64,000 bases of DNA from Allobosea sp. 47.2.35 (GTDB taxonomy: Bacteria > Pseudomonadota > Alphaproteobacteria > Rhizobiales > Beijerinckiaceae). Shown one piece after another: positions 37,087 through 47,130 of this stretch. The stretch is taken from positions 62,001 through 126,000 of the forward strand of contig NZ_JANLGI010000002.1 in NCBI RefSeq assembly GCF_024655635.1, read 5' to 3'. Below the pieces are notes generated by a model. That model searched no databases. It saw only the letters and a program-made list of their open reading frames with translations, and had not been told where the DNA came from. The translations under genes and the position numbers were made by a program. Position 1 is the stretch's first letter, and every line of letters begins with the position of its first letter.

Positions 37087-37550
37087 GCCGCGCCGAGAAG
37101 CGGCGCGGGGCGCGGCTCTCGGTCGTGCAGGCGCTCTACGAGATGGAAATCGGCGGCCGCGGCGTCGTCGAGGCCATGGCCGAGTTCGAGCATTTCTGGA
37201 TCGGCAAGGAGGTCGAGGAGATCGAACTGCCGGAGGCGGAGATCGCCTTCTTCCGCGATATCCTCGGCGGCGTGGTCCGCGAGCAGCGCCTTGTCGACCG
37301 CACCGTCGACGAATTGTTGGCCAAGGACTGGCCGCTGAAGCGGGTCGAGGCCGTGGTCCGCGCGATCCTGCGTGCCGGCGCCTATGAACTCGCCTTCCGC
37401 AAGGATGTGCCGGCCCGCGCTGTCATCTCCGAATATGTCGCGGTCGCGCGTGCCTTCTATGAGGGCGACGAGATCGGCATGGTCAACGCCGTGCTCGACC
37501 GCATGGCCCGCGACTTCCGCGCCGACGAGTTCGACCCCGCCAGCGCCTGA
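37083..37550 (+). CDS. nusB: Transcription antitermination factor NusB
   Basis: The 155-residue helical protein has the NusB RNA-binding N terminus ([20 protein letters not shown]), [20 protein letters not shown] and [20 protein letters not shown]. It binds boxA with S10 in rRNA antitermination. Linkage ribH-nusB-thiL with overlapping ends is standard. Confidence 0.96.
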   Translation: MSRAEKRRGARLSVVQALYEMEIGGRGVVEAMAEFEHFWIGKEVEEIELPEAEIAFFRDILGGVVREQRLVDRTVDELLAKDWPLKRVEAVVRAILRAGAYELAFRKDVPARAVISEYVAVARAFYEGDEIGMVNAVLDRMARDFRADEFDPASA

Positions 37551-38545
37551 TGACCGAACCGTCCCGCCCCGGCGAATTCGAGCTGATCGCCCGCTATTTC
37601 GCGCCGATCGCCGGGCCGGGCGGGCTTGGTCTCCTCGACGATGCCGGCCTGCTGCGGCCGGGCCGCGGCTACGAGGTCGTGGTCACGGCCGACGCCCTCG
37701 TCGCCGGTGTGCATTTCTTCCCCGACGATCCACCCGACGCGATCGGCTCGAAGGCACTGGCCGTCAATCTCTCCGATCTCGCCGCCAAGGGCGCCAAGCC
37801 CGAAGGCTTCGTGCTGACGCTCGCCCTGCCGCGCGGCTGGACTGAGGGCTGGCTCGCCGGTTTCGCTGCTGGTCTCGCCCGCATGGTCGAGGCGGCCGGC
37901 TGCCCGCTGATCGGCGGCGACACCGTCTCGACCGCGGGGCCGCTCACCCTCTCGATCACCGCCTTCGGCACGGTCCCGGCCGGGCGGATGGTCAGGCGCT
38001 CCGGTGCTAAGCCGGGTGATATCGTTCTCGTCTCCGGCAGCATCGGCGATGGCGCTCTCGGCCTCAAGGTCCATGGACCCGGCAAGCCGGACTGGGTCGC
38101 CACGCTCGGGACCGAGGATCGTGCTTTCCTCGCCGAACGTTACCTCCACCCGCAGCCGCGCCATGCGCTCGCCGATGCGCTGCAGCGCCATGCCTCGGCT
38201 GCCATGGACGTCTCCGACGGGCTCGTCGGCGATCTCGCCAAGCTCGTGAATGCCTCCGGCGTCGGCGCCGAGATCGATCTTGACGCGGTCCCGCTTTCGG
38301 GCGCGGCCCGCGCCGCGCTCATGGCTGTTCCCGCATTGGCGGAACTGGCCTGGACCGGCGGAGACGACTACGAAATTCTCTGCACGGCCTCAGAAAGGGA
38401 ATATCCTGCTCTTGTTGCGGCAGCGGAAGGGGCGATGCTTCTTCTGACGCCGATCGGGCGGATCTCGGATGAGGCCGGCGTGGTGACTTATCGCGAGAAG
38501 GGTGAAGTGCGCAGCTTCGCGCAGGGCTCCTTCTCTCATTTCTGA
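37550..38545 (+). CDS. thiL: Thiamine-monophosphate kinase
   Basis: The 331-residue enzyme makes thiamine diphosphate. Features are the start GEFELIARYFAPIAG, DDAGLLR near 24, VTADALVAGVHFFPD, and the later ATP-binding DVSDGLVGDLAKL and WTGGDDYEILCTA. The ATG overlaps the nusB TGA by one base. All metal-binding Asp clusters are present. Confidence 0.96.
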   Translation: MTEPSRPGEFELIARYFAPIAGPGGLGLLDDAGLLRPGRGYEVVVTADALVAGVHFFPDDPPDAIGSKALAVNLSDLAAKGAKPEGFVLTLALPRGWTEGWLAGFAAGLARMVEAAGCPLIGGDTVSTAGPLTLSITAFGTVPAGRMVRRSGAKPGDIVLVSGSIGDGALGLKVHGPGKPDWVATLGTEDRAFLAERYLHPQPRHALADALQRHASAAMDVSDGLVGDLAKLVNASGVGAEIDLDAVPLSGAARAALMAVPALAELAWTGGDDYEILCTASEREYPALVAAAEGAMLLLTPIGRISDEAGVVTYREKGEVRSFAQGSFSHF

Positions 38546-38581
38546 CAGCGGCGCATCATGGCGGCCGCGAGGCGCGTTGTG

Positions 38582-39784
38582 ATGAACCAGCACTTCTCGG
38601 CTATCGACGGCGACAGGCTTGCCAAGCGCAATGCTCTGGTGCTGGCCGGCGCGCAGGCGCTTGGCGGCGCGAATCCTGCGATCATCGTCTCGCTCGGCGG
38701 CATCGTCGGTGCCCAACTCGTCTCCGACCAGGCTTTCGCCACCGTGCCGGTCAGCCTGCTCCAGCTCGGCATCGCCTCGGGCGTGATCCCGGCGGCGATG
38801 GTCATGCGCCGGCTCGGGCGGCGCAACGGCTACCTGATCGGTGCGCTCGTCGGCGCAGCCGGTGCGAGCATCGCGGCCGGCGGCGTCTCGCTGCGCCTGT
38901 TCTGGCTCTTCTGCCTGGGCACCTTCGTCTGCGGTCTCTACGGCTCCTTCGTCCAGAGCTACCGCTTCGCCGCGGCCGATACAGCGACCGACGCGTTCCG
39001 CCCCCGTGCGATCTCCTGGGTGATGATCGGCGGACTTGCTGCCGGCGTCATCGGCCCGCAATCGGTCTACTGGACACGCGACCTGACGCCGGCCGCGCCC
39101 TTCGCCGCGAGCTTCATCGCGCAGGGAGCGCTCGCATTGATCGCGATCCTGATCGTCTCGCGCCTGCGCGCCCCGCCGGTCGCCGCTGTCCGTTCGGGCG
39201 GCGGGCGCCCGCTCGGTGAGATCATGCGCCAGCCCAAGTTCATTGCCTCTGTCACGGCCTCGCTCGTCGCCTACGGCCTGATGAGCTTCGTGATGACGGC
39301 AGCGCCGATGGCGATGGTCGCTTGCGGCCATTCAGTCGGTGACGCGACGCTCGGCATCCAGTGGCATGTGCTGGCGATGTTCGGGCCGAGCTTCTTCACC
39401 GGCCGCCTGATCGCCCGTTTCGGCAAGGGTACGGTCACCGCCGTCGGTCTCGGCCTCACGGCACTCGCCGCCGTCGTCGGCCTTTCCGGCCTGAGCGTCG
39501 GCCATTTCTGGCTCGCCCTGATCCTGCTCGGAATCGGCTGGAATTTTGGCTTCATCGGCGCGACCGCATTGGTGACGGACTGCTACCGGCCGGAAGAGCG
39601 GGTGAAGGTGCAGGCCGCCAATGACTTCCTTGTCTTCGGCTCGGTCGCCATCGCCTCGTTCTCGTCGGGCGGCCTGCTCAGCCATGGCGGCTGGAGCGTC
39701 GTGAACTGGATGGTCTTCCCGCCGGTCGCGATTGCCCTCATGCTGGTGGCCTGGCAGCGCTTCCAGCGGTCCGCCACGGCCTGA
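38582..39784 (+). CDS. MFS transporter
   Basis: The 400-residue protein has about 12 transmembrane helices with PAAMVMRRLGRRNGYLIGAL as the loop 2-3 motif and GRLIARFGKGTVTAVGLGL as the repeat in the second half. It follows thiL by 36 bp and precedes the ureidoglycine aminohydrolase gene by 30 bp. A ureide or purine-related substrate is conceivable from context only. ATG 38582 is favoured over 38558 because of a GAGG upstream. Confidence 0.88.
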   Translation: MNQHFSAIDGDRLAKRNALVLAGAQALGGANPAIIVSLGGIVGAQLVSDQAFATVPVSLLQLGIASGVIPAAMVMRRLGRRNGYLIGALVGAAGASIAAGGVSLRLFWLFCLGTFVCGLYGSFVQSYRFAAADTATDAFRPRAISWVMIGGLAAGVIGPQSVYWTRDLTPAAPFAASFIAQGALALIAILIVSRLRAPPVAAVRSGGGRPLGEIMRQPKFIASVTASLVAYGLMSFVMTAAPMAMVACGHSVGDATLGIQWHVLAMFGPSFFTGRLIARFGKGTVTAVGLGLTALAAVVGLSGLSVGHFWLALILLGIGWNFGFIGATALVTDCYRPEERVKVQAANDFLVFGSVAIASFSSGGLLSHGGWSVVNWMVFPPVAIALMLVAWQRFQRSATA

Positions 39785-39814
39785 GCCGCCGCTATTCCCG
39801 ATCGGAGCAAACGC

Positions 39815-40615
39815 ATGCACAACCGCGCCTTCCCGCACGCGACCGGCCAGGTTCCGCCCGGCGCCATCGGGCATAATCGCGGTGTCATCAAATCCAACTA
39901 CGCCTTCATGCCGCCGGAGGGTGTGCTGGTCAGCCGCTTGCCGCAATACCGCGACACGATCGTGCGCGTCCTGACCGGGCCGGTGATGGGCGCGGCTTTC
40001 GCCCAGTATGTTCTCGAGATCGCGCCGGGCGGCGGCACGCCGGCCGCCTTCAGCGAGGACGGCATCCAGCATTTCTTCTACGTCCTTTCGGGTGAGGCCC
40101 GGATCGCGGTTGCTGGCGGCGCGCCGCAGGCGCTCACGACCGGCGGCTTCGCCTATCTGCCGCCCGCGACCGCCTTCACCCTGCGCAACGAGTCGGCTGA
40201 GGGCATTCGCGTGCTCGCCCTGCGCAAGCGCTACGAGGTTGCGCCGGGGCTCGCCGTGCCGGAGCCGATCGTCTCGCATCAGGATGCCGTGCCGATGGCG
40301 AATCACACCGGCATGGAGGGGCGCGGCTTCCAGTTCCTGCTGCCTTATGGCGACATGCGCTTCGATTTCGAGATGAACCTGATGTGGTTCAAGCCGGGCG
40401 TCTGCTTCCCGGCGGTCGAGACCCATGTGATGGAGCACGGGCTCTACATGCTGGAAGGGCAGGGGCTCTACCTGCTCGGCGCCGACTGGCATGAGATCTG
40501 GGCGCAGGATTTCATCTGGATGGGCGGTTTTTGCCCGCAGCAGTTCTACCCGACCGGCTACGGCGACGCCTGCTACCTGCTCTACAAGAACGTCAATCGC
40601 GACCTCGCCCTCTGA
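39815..40615 (+). CDS. allE: (S)-ureidoglycine aminohydrolase (bicupin)
   Basis: The 266-residue protein has two cupin domains. The first contains FSEDGIQHFFYVLSGEARIA. The second holds VCFPAVETHVMEHGLYMLEG with the His/Glu metal ligands. The ending FYPTGYGDACYLLYKNVNRD matches UGHY/YlbA. It converts ureidoglycine to ureidoglycolate in allantoin breakdown. No other allantoin gene is in the window, so the pathway partners must be elsewhere. A terminator follows. Confidence 0.9.
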   Translation: MHNRAFPHATGQVPPGAIGHNRGVIKSNYAFMPPEGVLVSRLPQYRDTIVRVLTGPVMGAAFAQYVLEIAPGGGTPAAFSEDGIQHFFYVLSGEARIAVAGGAPQALTTGGFAYLPPATAFTLRNESAEGIRVLALRKRYEVAPGLAVPEPIVSHQDAVPMANHTGMEGRGFQFLLPYGDMRFDFEMNLMWFKPGVCFPAVETHVMEHGLYMLEGQGLYLLGADWHEIWAQDFIWMGGFCPQQFYPTGYGDACYLLYKNVNRDLAL

Positions 40616-40718
40616 GCTTTCCCCAGCCGGCCTGACACCCGACGAAATTTGTAAGCCGGGGCGTTTGCGCTCCTCGCCGAAACTTGCCACAAATTCGCCT
40701 GACACTGGCGACGCGAGG

Positions 40719-40748
40719 CGGGCCTTGAGTCTTTGGGCCCGTTTTTTT
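40719..40748 (+). terminator. Rho-independent terminator between allE and hppA
   Basis: CGGGCC (40719-40724) and GGCCCG (40736-40741) form a 6-bp stem with an 11-nt loop, followed by seven T (40742-40748). It ends the allE transcript and separates it from hppA. Confidence 0.8.
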
Positions 40749-40828
40749 CGCTGCCTGACGTCCAACGCTGCAAAAATGAGGAGCGACAGCGCTCCCGCCG
40801 ACTGCAAGCTCTAGGGTCAGGAAATCGA

Positions 40829-42985
40829 ATGTCAGCTCTGCTTCTCATCATCATATTGAGTGCGCTTTCCATAGCCTACGGCGTCTGGGCCTATGGCGAT
40901 GTGATGAAGCGCGACGCCGGCAACCAGCGCATGCAGGAGATTTCCGGTGCGGTCGCCGAAGGCGCGCAAGCCTATCTCAAGCGCCAGTACATCACCATTT
41001 CGATGGTCGGCGTCGTGCTCTTCGTCGCGCTCGCCTGGCTGCTCGGCAAATGGGTGGCGATCGGCTTCCTGATCGGCGCGGTGCTCTCGGGCGTTGCCGG
41101 CTTCATCGGCATGAACGTCTCGGTGCGCGCGAACGTCCGCACGGCCCAGGCCGCGATGCAGTCGCTGGGCGAGGGCCTCGACGTCGCCTTCAAGGCGGGC
41201 GCGGTCACCGGCATGCTCGTCGCCGGCCTCGCGCTGCTTGGCGTCGCCGTCTATTACGGCATCCTGACCTCCTTCCTCGGATTCGAGGCCTCCAGCCGTA
41301 CCGTGATCGATTCGCTGGTGGCACTCGGCTTCGGCGCCTCGCTGATCTCGATCTTCGCCCGTCTCGGCGGCGGCATCTTCACCAAGGGTGCTGACGTGGG
41401 CGCCGACCTCGTCGGCAAGGTCGAGGCCGGCATTCCCGAGGACGATCCGCGCAACCCGGCGACCATCGCAGACAACGTGGGCGACAATGTCGGCGACTGC
41501 GCCGGCATGGCGGCCGACCTGTTCGAGACCTATGCGGTGACGCTGGTCGCGACCATGGTGCTCGCCGCGATCTTCTTCGCCGGCCAGCCTGCGCTCGGCA
41601 CGATGATGCTCTACCCGATGGCGATCGGCGCGGCCTGCATCGTCACCTCGATCATCGGCACCTTCTTCGTGAAGCTCGGCGCCAACCAGTCGATCATGGG
41701 CGCGCTCTACAAGGGCTTCATTGCCGCCGGCGTGCTCTCCGTGGGCGCGATCGCGGCCGTGAACTATGTCATGTTCGGCGGCTTCTCGGCCGCCTTCAAG
41801 ACGGTGCAGGGCGTCAGCTTCACCTCGGGCGGGCTCTTCGCCTGCGCGCTGGTCGGCCTCGCGGTGACGCTGCTCATCGTCATCATCACCGAGTACTATA
41901 CCGGCACCGGCAAGCGCCCGGTCGTCTCGATCGCCCAGGCCTCGGTGACCGGCCACGGCACCAACGTCATCCAGGGCCTCGCGGTCTCCCTGGAATCGAC
42001 CGCGCTGCCGACGATCGTCATCATCGCCGGCATCATCGCCTCCTACAGCCTTGCCGGCCTCTTCGGCATCGCCATCGCCACCACCGCCATGCTGGCTCTG
42101 GCCGGCGTGGTCGTGGCGCTGGATGCCTTCGGCCCGGTGACGGACAATGCCGGCGGCATCGCCGAGATGGCGGGCCTGCCCAAGGAGGTCCGCCACTCCA
42201 CCGACGCGCTCGATGCGGTCGGCAATACCACCAAGGCCGTCACCAAGGGCTATGCCATCGGGTCGGCCGGCCTCGGCGCGCTGGTGCTCTTCGCGGCTTA
42301 CACCTCGGACCTGAACTTCTTCATCTCGGAGGCCAACAAGGCGGGCTCGACGGCCTTCCAGTACTTCAAGGGCGTCACCGTCGATTTCTCGCTGTCCAAC
42401 CCCTATGTCGTCGTCGGCCTCCTGCTCGGCGGCCTCATCCCCTTCCTCTTCGGTGGCATGGGCATGACGGCGGTCGGGCGCGCGGCGGGTTCCGTCGTCG
42501 AGGAAGTGCGCCGGCAGTTCAAGGAGAAGCCCGGCATCATGGAAGGCACGGACCGGCCCGACTATGGCCGCGCCGTCGACATGCTGACCCGCGCCGCGAT
42601 CAAGGAAATGGTCGTGCCCTCGCTCCTGCCGGTGCTGGCGCCGATCGTAACCTATTTCGTGATCTACTGGATCGCCGGCAAGAACAATGCTTTCGCGGCT
42701 GTCGGCGCCATGCTGATGGGCGTGATCGTCACCGGCATCTTCGTCGCGATCTCGATGACCTCGGGTGGCGGCGCCTGGGATAACGCCAAGAAGAGCTTCG
42801 AGGACGGCTTCGTCGACAAGGACGGGGTGCGCCATCTCAAGGGCTCGGAGGCTCACAAGGCCTCGGTGACCGGCGACACCGTCGGCGACCCCTACAAGGA
42901 CACGGCGGGTCCCGCCGTGAACCCGGCGATCAAGATCACCAACATCATCGCACTGCTGCTGCTGGCGATCCTGGCGCATTCCTGA
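40829..42985 (+). CDS. hppA: K+-independent membrane proton-translocating pyrophosphatase
   Basis: The 718-residue enzyme pumps protons with pyrophosphate hydrolysis. About 16 transmembrane segments are expected. The PPi site is [20 protein letters not shown] near 188, with the Asp-rich [17 protein letters not shown] near 220. [16 protein letters not shown] has Lys (and a following Thr) at the positions that distinguish K+-independent from K+-dependent enzymes, which carry Ala and Gly. ATG 40829 has AGGA upstream; an earlier frame lacks a ribosome site. Confidence 0.97.
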   Translation: MSALLLIIILSALSIAYGVWAYGDVMKRDAGNQRMQEISGAVAEGAQAYLKRQYITISMVGVVLFVALAWLLGKWVAIGFLIGAVLSGVAGFIGMNVSVRANVRTAQAAMQSLGEGLDVAFKAGAVTGMLVAGLALLGVAVYYGILTSFLGFEASSRTVIDSLVALGFGASLISIFARLGGGIFTKGADVGADLVGKVEAGIPEDDPRNPATIADNVGDNVGDCAGMAADLFETYAVTLVATMVLAAIFFAGQPALGTMMLYPMAIGAACIVTSIIGTFFVKLGANQSIMGALYKGFIAAGVLSVGAIAAVNYVMFGGFSAAFKTVQGVSFTSGGLFACALVGLAVTLLIVIITEYYTGTGKRPVVSIAQASVTGHGTNVIQGLAVSLESTALPTIVIIAGIIASYSLAGLFGIAIATTAMLALAGVVVALDAFGPVTDNAGGIAEMAGLPKEVRHSTDALDAVGNTTKAVTKGYAIGSAGLGALVLFAAYTSDLNFFISEANKAGSTAFQYFKGVTVDFSLSNPYVVVGLLLGGLIPFLFGGMGMTAVGRAAGSVVEEVRRQFKEKPGIMEGTDRPDYGRAVDMLTRAAIKEMVVPSLLPVLAPIVTYFVIYWIAGKNNAFAAVGAMLMGVIVTGIFVAISMTSGGGAWDNAKKSFEDGFVDKDGVRHLKGSEAHKASVTGDTVGDPYKDTAGPAVNPAIKITNIIALLLLAILAHS

Positions 42986-43010
42986 GCGCAGGCATCGACG
43001 ATGCATTCCG

Positions 43011-43038
43011 GACCCGCGGCGAAAGCCGCGGGTCTTTT
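43011..43038 (+). terminator. Rho-independent terminator after hppA
   Basis: GACCCGCGGC (43011-43020) pairs perfectly with GCCGCGGGTC (43025-43034) around a GAAA tetraloop and is followed by TTTT. Confidence 0.93.
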
Positions 43039-43214
43039 CGCTTCTAGGGGGTGGCAAGGCTGAAAAGCCCTTGAAGGCAACGGCTTAAGGGCGCCAATTG
43101 AATCAATCCGGCAAGCCCTTGAATCAAGCTCCGAAGCTACGGCCGGCTCCGTAGCGTTCCCGCATGCTTCGATGCCTCCCGGCTGGCATGGTCCCGCCAA
43201 CTCCAGGAGGAACC

Positions 43215-44141
43215 ATGTCCACGCAAATGCTCGACCAACCCGCTGCTATGCCGAACCGTGCCGTGGAGCTCACTCTCCTATTGGTTCTGGCGGGGCTCTG
43301 GGGCGGCTCCTACACTTTCATCAAGCTCGGCGTAGAGACGATCCCGCCGCTGACCCTGATCACCGCCCGGACACTGATCGCAGGCCTTGTCCTGCTCGTC
43401 GTCATTCGCTGGCGCGGCCTGCGGCTGCCGCGCGACCCTGCGACCTGGCGGATGTTCCTCGTTCAGGCCGGCCTCAACAGCGTCGTGCCCTTCACGCTGA
43501 TCGCCTGGGCCGAGCGCAGCGTCGATGCGGGGCTCGCAACCATCCTGAGTTCGACCAGCCCGATCTTCGTCGTCCTGCTCTCCTGCCTGTCGGTCTCGGC
43601 CGAGCGCCTGACGGGCCTGCGCCTCGCGGGCATCGCGGCAGGCCTCGCCGGCACTGTCCTCATCGTCGGCGCGCAGGCGATGACGGGCTTTGGAGAGCAG
43701 CTCTGGGCGCAGCTGGCGCTGGTCGCTGCCAGCGTCTGCTATGGCGGGGCGGCGCTGTTCGGTCGCAGCTTCAAGGGGCTCGATCCGATCATGCCGGCGG
43801 CCGGATCGCTGTTCTGCGGTGCGCTCGTCCTGCTGCCGCTCAGCCTGATGCTGGACCGGCCGTGGACGCTGTCGCCCTCGGCACAATCGATCCAGGCGCT
43901 GATCGCGCTCTCGCTCGTCTCGACCGCGCTGGCCTTCGTGATCTATTTCCGGCTGATCGCGCGGCTGGGCTCGGTCGCGACGACATCCGTGGCCTATCTG
44001 CGCGTGCCGGCGGGCGTGCTGATCGGCATGGTGTTCCTCGGCGAGGCGCTGGCGCCGACCGCCTGGGCCGGACTTGTCCTCGTCATCGGCGGTGTTCTGG
44101 CGATGACGCTGCCGCTGCGCAACCGCGCTGCGGCAGGCTGA
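43215..44141 (+). CDS. EamA/DMT-family transporter
   Basis: The 308-residue protein has ten predicted transmembrane helices in two EamA repeats (VLAGLWGGSYTFIKLGVETI at 25-44 and LVAASVCYGGAALFGRSFKG near 172). ATG 43215 follows a perfect AGGAGG with 5-nt spacing. EamA proteins usually export amino acids or metabolites; the substrate is unknown. A short hairpin (GCTACGG/CCGTAGC, about 43135-43154) lies upstream. Confidence 0.9.
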   Translation: MSTQMLDQPAAMPNRAVELTLLLVLAGLWGGSYTFIKLGVETIPPLTLITARTLIAGLVLLVVIRWRGLRLPRDPATWRMFLVQAGLNSVVPFTLIAWAERSVDAGLATILSSTSPIFVVLLSCLSVSAERLTGLRLAGIAAGLAGTVLIVGAQAMTGFGEQLWAQLALVAASVCYGGAALFGRSFKGLDPIMPAAGSLFCGALVLLPLSLMLDRPWTLSPSAQSIQALIALSLVSTALAFVIYFRLIARLGSVATTSVAYLRVPAGVLIGMVFLGEALAPTAWAGLVLVIGGVLAMTLPLRNRAAAG

Positions 44142-44164
44142 TTGCGGCGGCCTGGCCTGAAAGC

Positions 44165-44197
44165 AAAAAAGCCCGCGGCCGGTGCCGCGGGCTTTTC
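44165..44197. terminator. Bidirectional terminator between EamA gene and bamE
   Basis: GCCCGCGGC (44171-44179) and GCCGCGGGC (44184-44192) form a perfect 9-bp stem with a 4-nt loop. Six A precede and four T follow, so both convergent genes get a T tract. Confidence 0.93.
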
Positions 44198-44220
44198 CGA
44201 TTGGGCGCTGGCGTTCTCGC

Positions 44221-44715
44221 TTACGCGCCGAGCGGGTTGAACTTGGTGACGCCCTTGAACAGGTTGCGCAGGAAGCTCTGCTCCTCGCCGCCTGTCGGGG
44301 TGGTGCGGCTGATGAAGTCGAAGATCACGCCGTCCTGCAGGCCGTAATGGGCGATGCGCTCGACCTTGAAGGCCTTGTTGAAATAGATCACCAGCACCTG
44401 CTGGTCGATGGTCTGCGGGTCCTGGAACTGGAACCGGCGGCGCATCGTCTGGCTGATATAGTAGAAGGTGCGGTTGCCGACCGTCGAGGTCGTCGAGGGG
44501 GTGCCGAGCGTCGTCAGCACGGCCTGCACGTCCATGCCGACCTTGACCTGCGCGATCAGCGCGTCGTCCATCACGAAGCCGCGCTTGAACACCTCGTTGA
44601 TGCCTGACGAGGTCGGCAGCATGAAGCCGCTGGCATCGGGGCCGCAGCCGGCGAGCGCAAGGGAGGTGGTCGCAAGGGCTCCGAGCAGAGCCGTGCGGCG
44701 GGTGATCTGGGTCAT
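44221..44715 (-). CDS. bamE: Outer membrane assembly lipoprotein BamE (SmpA/OmlA family)
   Basis: The 164-residue protein has a lipoprotein signal with lipobox LALAGC (Cys24). The BamE fold follows: FKRGFVMDDALIAQVKVGMD, VLTTLGTPSTTSTVGNRTFY, and QQVLVIYFNKAFKVERI. It is a stabilising subunit of the Bam complex. The C-terminal extension past 130 is usual in alphaproteobacteria. It is divergent from the Cbp3-like chaperone gene, a conserved alphaproteobacterial layout. Confidence 0.93.
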   Translation of the reverse strand: MTQITRRTALLGALATTSLALAGCGPDASGFMLPTSSGINEVFKRGFVMDDALIAQVKVGMDVQAVLTTLGTPSTTSTVGNRTFYYISQTMRRRFQFQDPQTIDQQVLVIYFNKAFKVERIAHYGLQDGVIFDFISRTTPTGGEEQSFLRNLFKGVTKFNPLGA

Positions 44716-44853
44716 GCGGGCACGATCCGAAAGGCGAGCACGGCTCGGGACGATCCCAAGCCGCTTGTCAAAAGGGTAAGGGTTGGCGTAACGCCCGAGG
44801 ATGGCTTTGGCAAGGCGAGGACGCCCCGGGCAAGAGCGGGCGGGAGTAAACAA

Positions 44854-45399
44854 GTGATTTTCGGGTTGTTCGGCAAGCGCGCCAATCGGCGCTCTCCTGT
44901 GGACGCGCTGTTCGCACGGGTCGCAGAAGCTTCGCGCCTGCCTGCTCTCTATATCGAGGGCGGGATTCCCGACAGCTTCGAGGGGCGTTTCGAATCGCTG
45001 ACCCTGCATGTTTTCCTGGTGCTGCGCCGCCTGCGTGAGTTGCCGCCCCCGGCAGCCGATCTGGCGCAGGACTTCGTCGATGCCTGCTTTGCCTATCTCG
45101 AGCTCGGCTTCCGCAATGGCGGCATCAGCGACATCGCCGTGCCCAAGAAGATGAAGAAGATCGGCCAGATGTTCTATGGCCGCGTGCAGGCTTACGAGGC
45201 GGCGCTGGCAGCCTCCGGTCCGGAGGCGCTGATCGAGGCGCTGGGGCGCAATGCCTGCGCGCCGGAGGCTGCGCCCGCCCTCGCAGCCTATATGCGGGCC
45301 GCCCGGGAGAGGCTCGTCACGGCCGATCTCGACGGCATCTTGAACCGGGACGATCTTTTCCCGGCCTTCTCGACCCCGGAGGTCGCTCATGACGCATGA
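44854..45399 (+). CDS. Ubiquinol-cytochrome c chaperone family protein (Cbp3/UQCC1-like)
   Basis: The 181-residue helical protein begins at GTG 44854 (MIFGLFGKRANRRSPVDALF). It contains GRFESLTLHVFLVLRRLREL and AQDFVDACFAYLELGFRNGG, then VPKKMKKIGQMFYGRVQAYE, the core of the ubiquinol-cytochrome c chaperone family. Members assist cytochrome b maturation in complex bc1. Its end overlaps the DUF177 gene by 11 bp, a conserved pairing. Confidence 0.92.
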   Translation: MIFGLFGKRANRRSPVDALFARVAEASRLPALYIEGGIPDSFEGRFESLTLHVFLVLRRLRELPPPAADLAQDFVDACFAYLELGFRNGGISDIAVPKKMKKIGQMFYGRVQAYEAALAASGPEALIEALGRNACAPEAAPALAAYMRAARERLVTADLDGILNRDDLFPAFSTPEVAHDA

Positions 45400-45946
45400 T
45401 CATTCGCCGGCTGCGCCGCTCAGGCATCCGATCCGCGTCGAGGCGATCCGTCCGCGCGGCAGCGAGGTCGTGGTCCGGGCCGAGGCGGAGCAATTGCCGG
45501 CCATCGCCGCGCAGCTCGGCTTGGTTTCCATCGAGTCGCTGGAGGCGCGCTATACGCTCTCGCGCAATGGCGAGCGTGTGAAGCTCTATGGCCGCATCGC
45601 TGCGCGCCTGCACCAGGCCTGCGTGGTGACGCTCGATCCGTTCCCGGTTCAGCTCGACGTGCCCGTTCAGCTCGATTTCGCCCCCGAGGAAGAGGTGGCG
45701 ACCTTCGCGCGCCGCAACGAGCGGGACGATGCCGAGATCGATATCGAGGTGTTGCTGAACGAAGAGGACCCGCCCGAGGCGATCGTCGACGGCGTGATCG
45801 ATCTGGGCGGCTTCACGCTGGAATTCCTGGCGCTGGCGCTCGATCCCTATCCGCGCAAGGCCGGTGCCAGTTTCGAGTCATCCGCGGGTGACACTGGCGC
45901 GGAATCGCCTTTCGCGGCGCTTGCAAAGTTGAAACGCGGTGTCTGA
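45389..45946 (+). CDS. DUF177 (YceD-like) protein
   Basis: The 185-residue protein shows the DUF177 elements YTLSRNGERVKLYGRIAARL followed by HQACVVTLDPFPVQ with a single Cys, then an acidic EEVATFARRNERDDAEIDIE. The end has FTLEFLALALDPYPRKAGA. In many bacteria YceD affects 23S rRNA accumulation and is linked to rpmF-plsX-fabH. Here it precedes plsX by 114 bp, without rpmF in between. Confidence 0.9.
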   Translation: MTHDHSPAAPLRHPIRVEAIRPRGSEVVVRAEAEQLPAIAAQLGLVSIESLEARYTLSRNGERVKLYGRIAARLHQACVVTLDPFPVQLDVPVQLDFAPEEEVATFARRNERDDAEIDIEVLLNEEDPPEAIVDGVIDLGGFTLEFLALALDPYPRKAGASFESSAGDTGAESPFAALAKLKRGV

Positions 45947-46060
45947 AGCGCTCTCCGGCCCTTGCGCTGCTTGCGGCATTGGCCCAAGTCGCTATTGTCC
46001 GGCCGGCACTGAGCCGTCCCGGATCGAAGGTCGGCCATTCCCGGGACACGCCAGAATTCC

Positions 46061-47119
46061 ATGACAAGACCGGTTACAATCGCGCTCGATGCGATGGGCG
46101 GGGATCACGGCCCTTCCGTCGTCATCCCCGGCGCCGCCCTGATGCTTGAGCGCCGCCCGGATGCCCGCTTCGTCATCTTCGGCGACGAGAAGCAGGTTCT
46201 GCCGCTGATCGACCAGCACCCGAAGCTCAAGGCGGTCACGACCTTCCATCACACCGAGGTCTCGGTGAAGATGGACGACAAGCCGAGCCAGGCGCTGCGC
46301 TATGGTCGCTATAAGTCCTCGATGTGGCGCGCGATCGACGCGACCAAGACCGGGGAGGCGGATGTCACCGTCTCCGCCGGCAATACCGGCGCGCTGATGG
46401 CGATGTCGAAATTCTGCCTGAAGTCGATGCCGCAGGTCGACCGGCCGGCGCTCGCAGGCCTGTGGCCGACAGCGCGCGGCGAGAGCATCGTGCTCGATCT
46501 CGGCGCCACCATCGGCGCGGATGCCCGCCATCTCGTCGATCTCGCGGTGATGGGCGCGGCCATGGCCCGCGTCGTGCTCGACCTCGACCGGCCGACCGTC
46601 GGCCTGCTCAATGTCGGCGTCGAGGAGATCAAGGGTGTCGAGGCGGTCAAGGAAGCCGGGCGCATACTGCGCGAGAGCGACCTGCCGCATCTCTCCTATC
46701 ACGGCTTCGTCGAGGGCGATGATCTCGGCAAAGGCACGGTCGATGTCGTGGTCACCGAGGGTTTTACCGGCAATATCGCGCTCAAGACCGCCGAGGGCAC
46801 CGCCAAGCAGATCGCGGAGTATCTGCGCGCCGCGATGGGGCGTTCGCTGATGTCGAAAATCGGCTATCTTTTCGCCCGCGGCGCCTTCACGGCGCTGAAG
46901 GAAAAGCTCGATCCGCGCAAGTCGAACGGCGGCGTCTTCCTCGGCCTGGAGGGCATCGTCGTCAAGAGTCATGGCGGCACGGATGTGATCGGCTTCGCCA
47001 GCGCCGCCGAACTGGGTTATGAAATGGCACGCGAGGACCTGATGGCGAAGGTCCGCGAAATGGTCGCCGCGAGCACGCGCCCGGAATTGCCGGCCGCGCA
47101 GCCCGCCGAGACCGAATAA
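46061..47119 (+). CDS. plsX: Phosphate acyltransferase PlsX
   Basis: The 352-residue enzyme makes acyl phosphate from acyl-ACP for phospholipid synthesis. The start [20 protein letters not shown] is diagnostic. [17 protein letters not shown] near 107, and [20 protein letters not shown] near 226, are family motifs. fabH follows after 11 bp, the standard fatty-acid pairing. Confidence 0.97.
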   Translation: MTRPVTIALDAMGGDHGPSVVIPGAALMLERRPDARFVIFGDEKQVLPLIDQHPKLKAVTTFHHTEVSVKMDDKPSQALRYGRYKSSMWRAIDATKTGEADVTVSAGNTGALMAMSKFCLKSMPQVDRPALAGLWPTARGESIVLDLGATIGADARHLVDLAVMGAAMARVVLDLDRPTVGLLNVGVEEIKGVEAVKEAGRILRESDLPHLSYHGFVEGDDLGKGTVDVVVTEGFTGNIALKTAEGTAKQIAEYLRAAMGRSLMSKIGYLFARGAFTALKEKLDPRKSNGGVFLGLEGIVVKSHGGTDVIGFASAAELGYEMAREDLMAKVREMVAASTRPELPAAQPAETE

Positions 47120-47130
47120 GGAACACCTCC

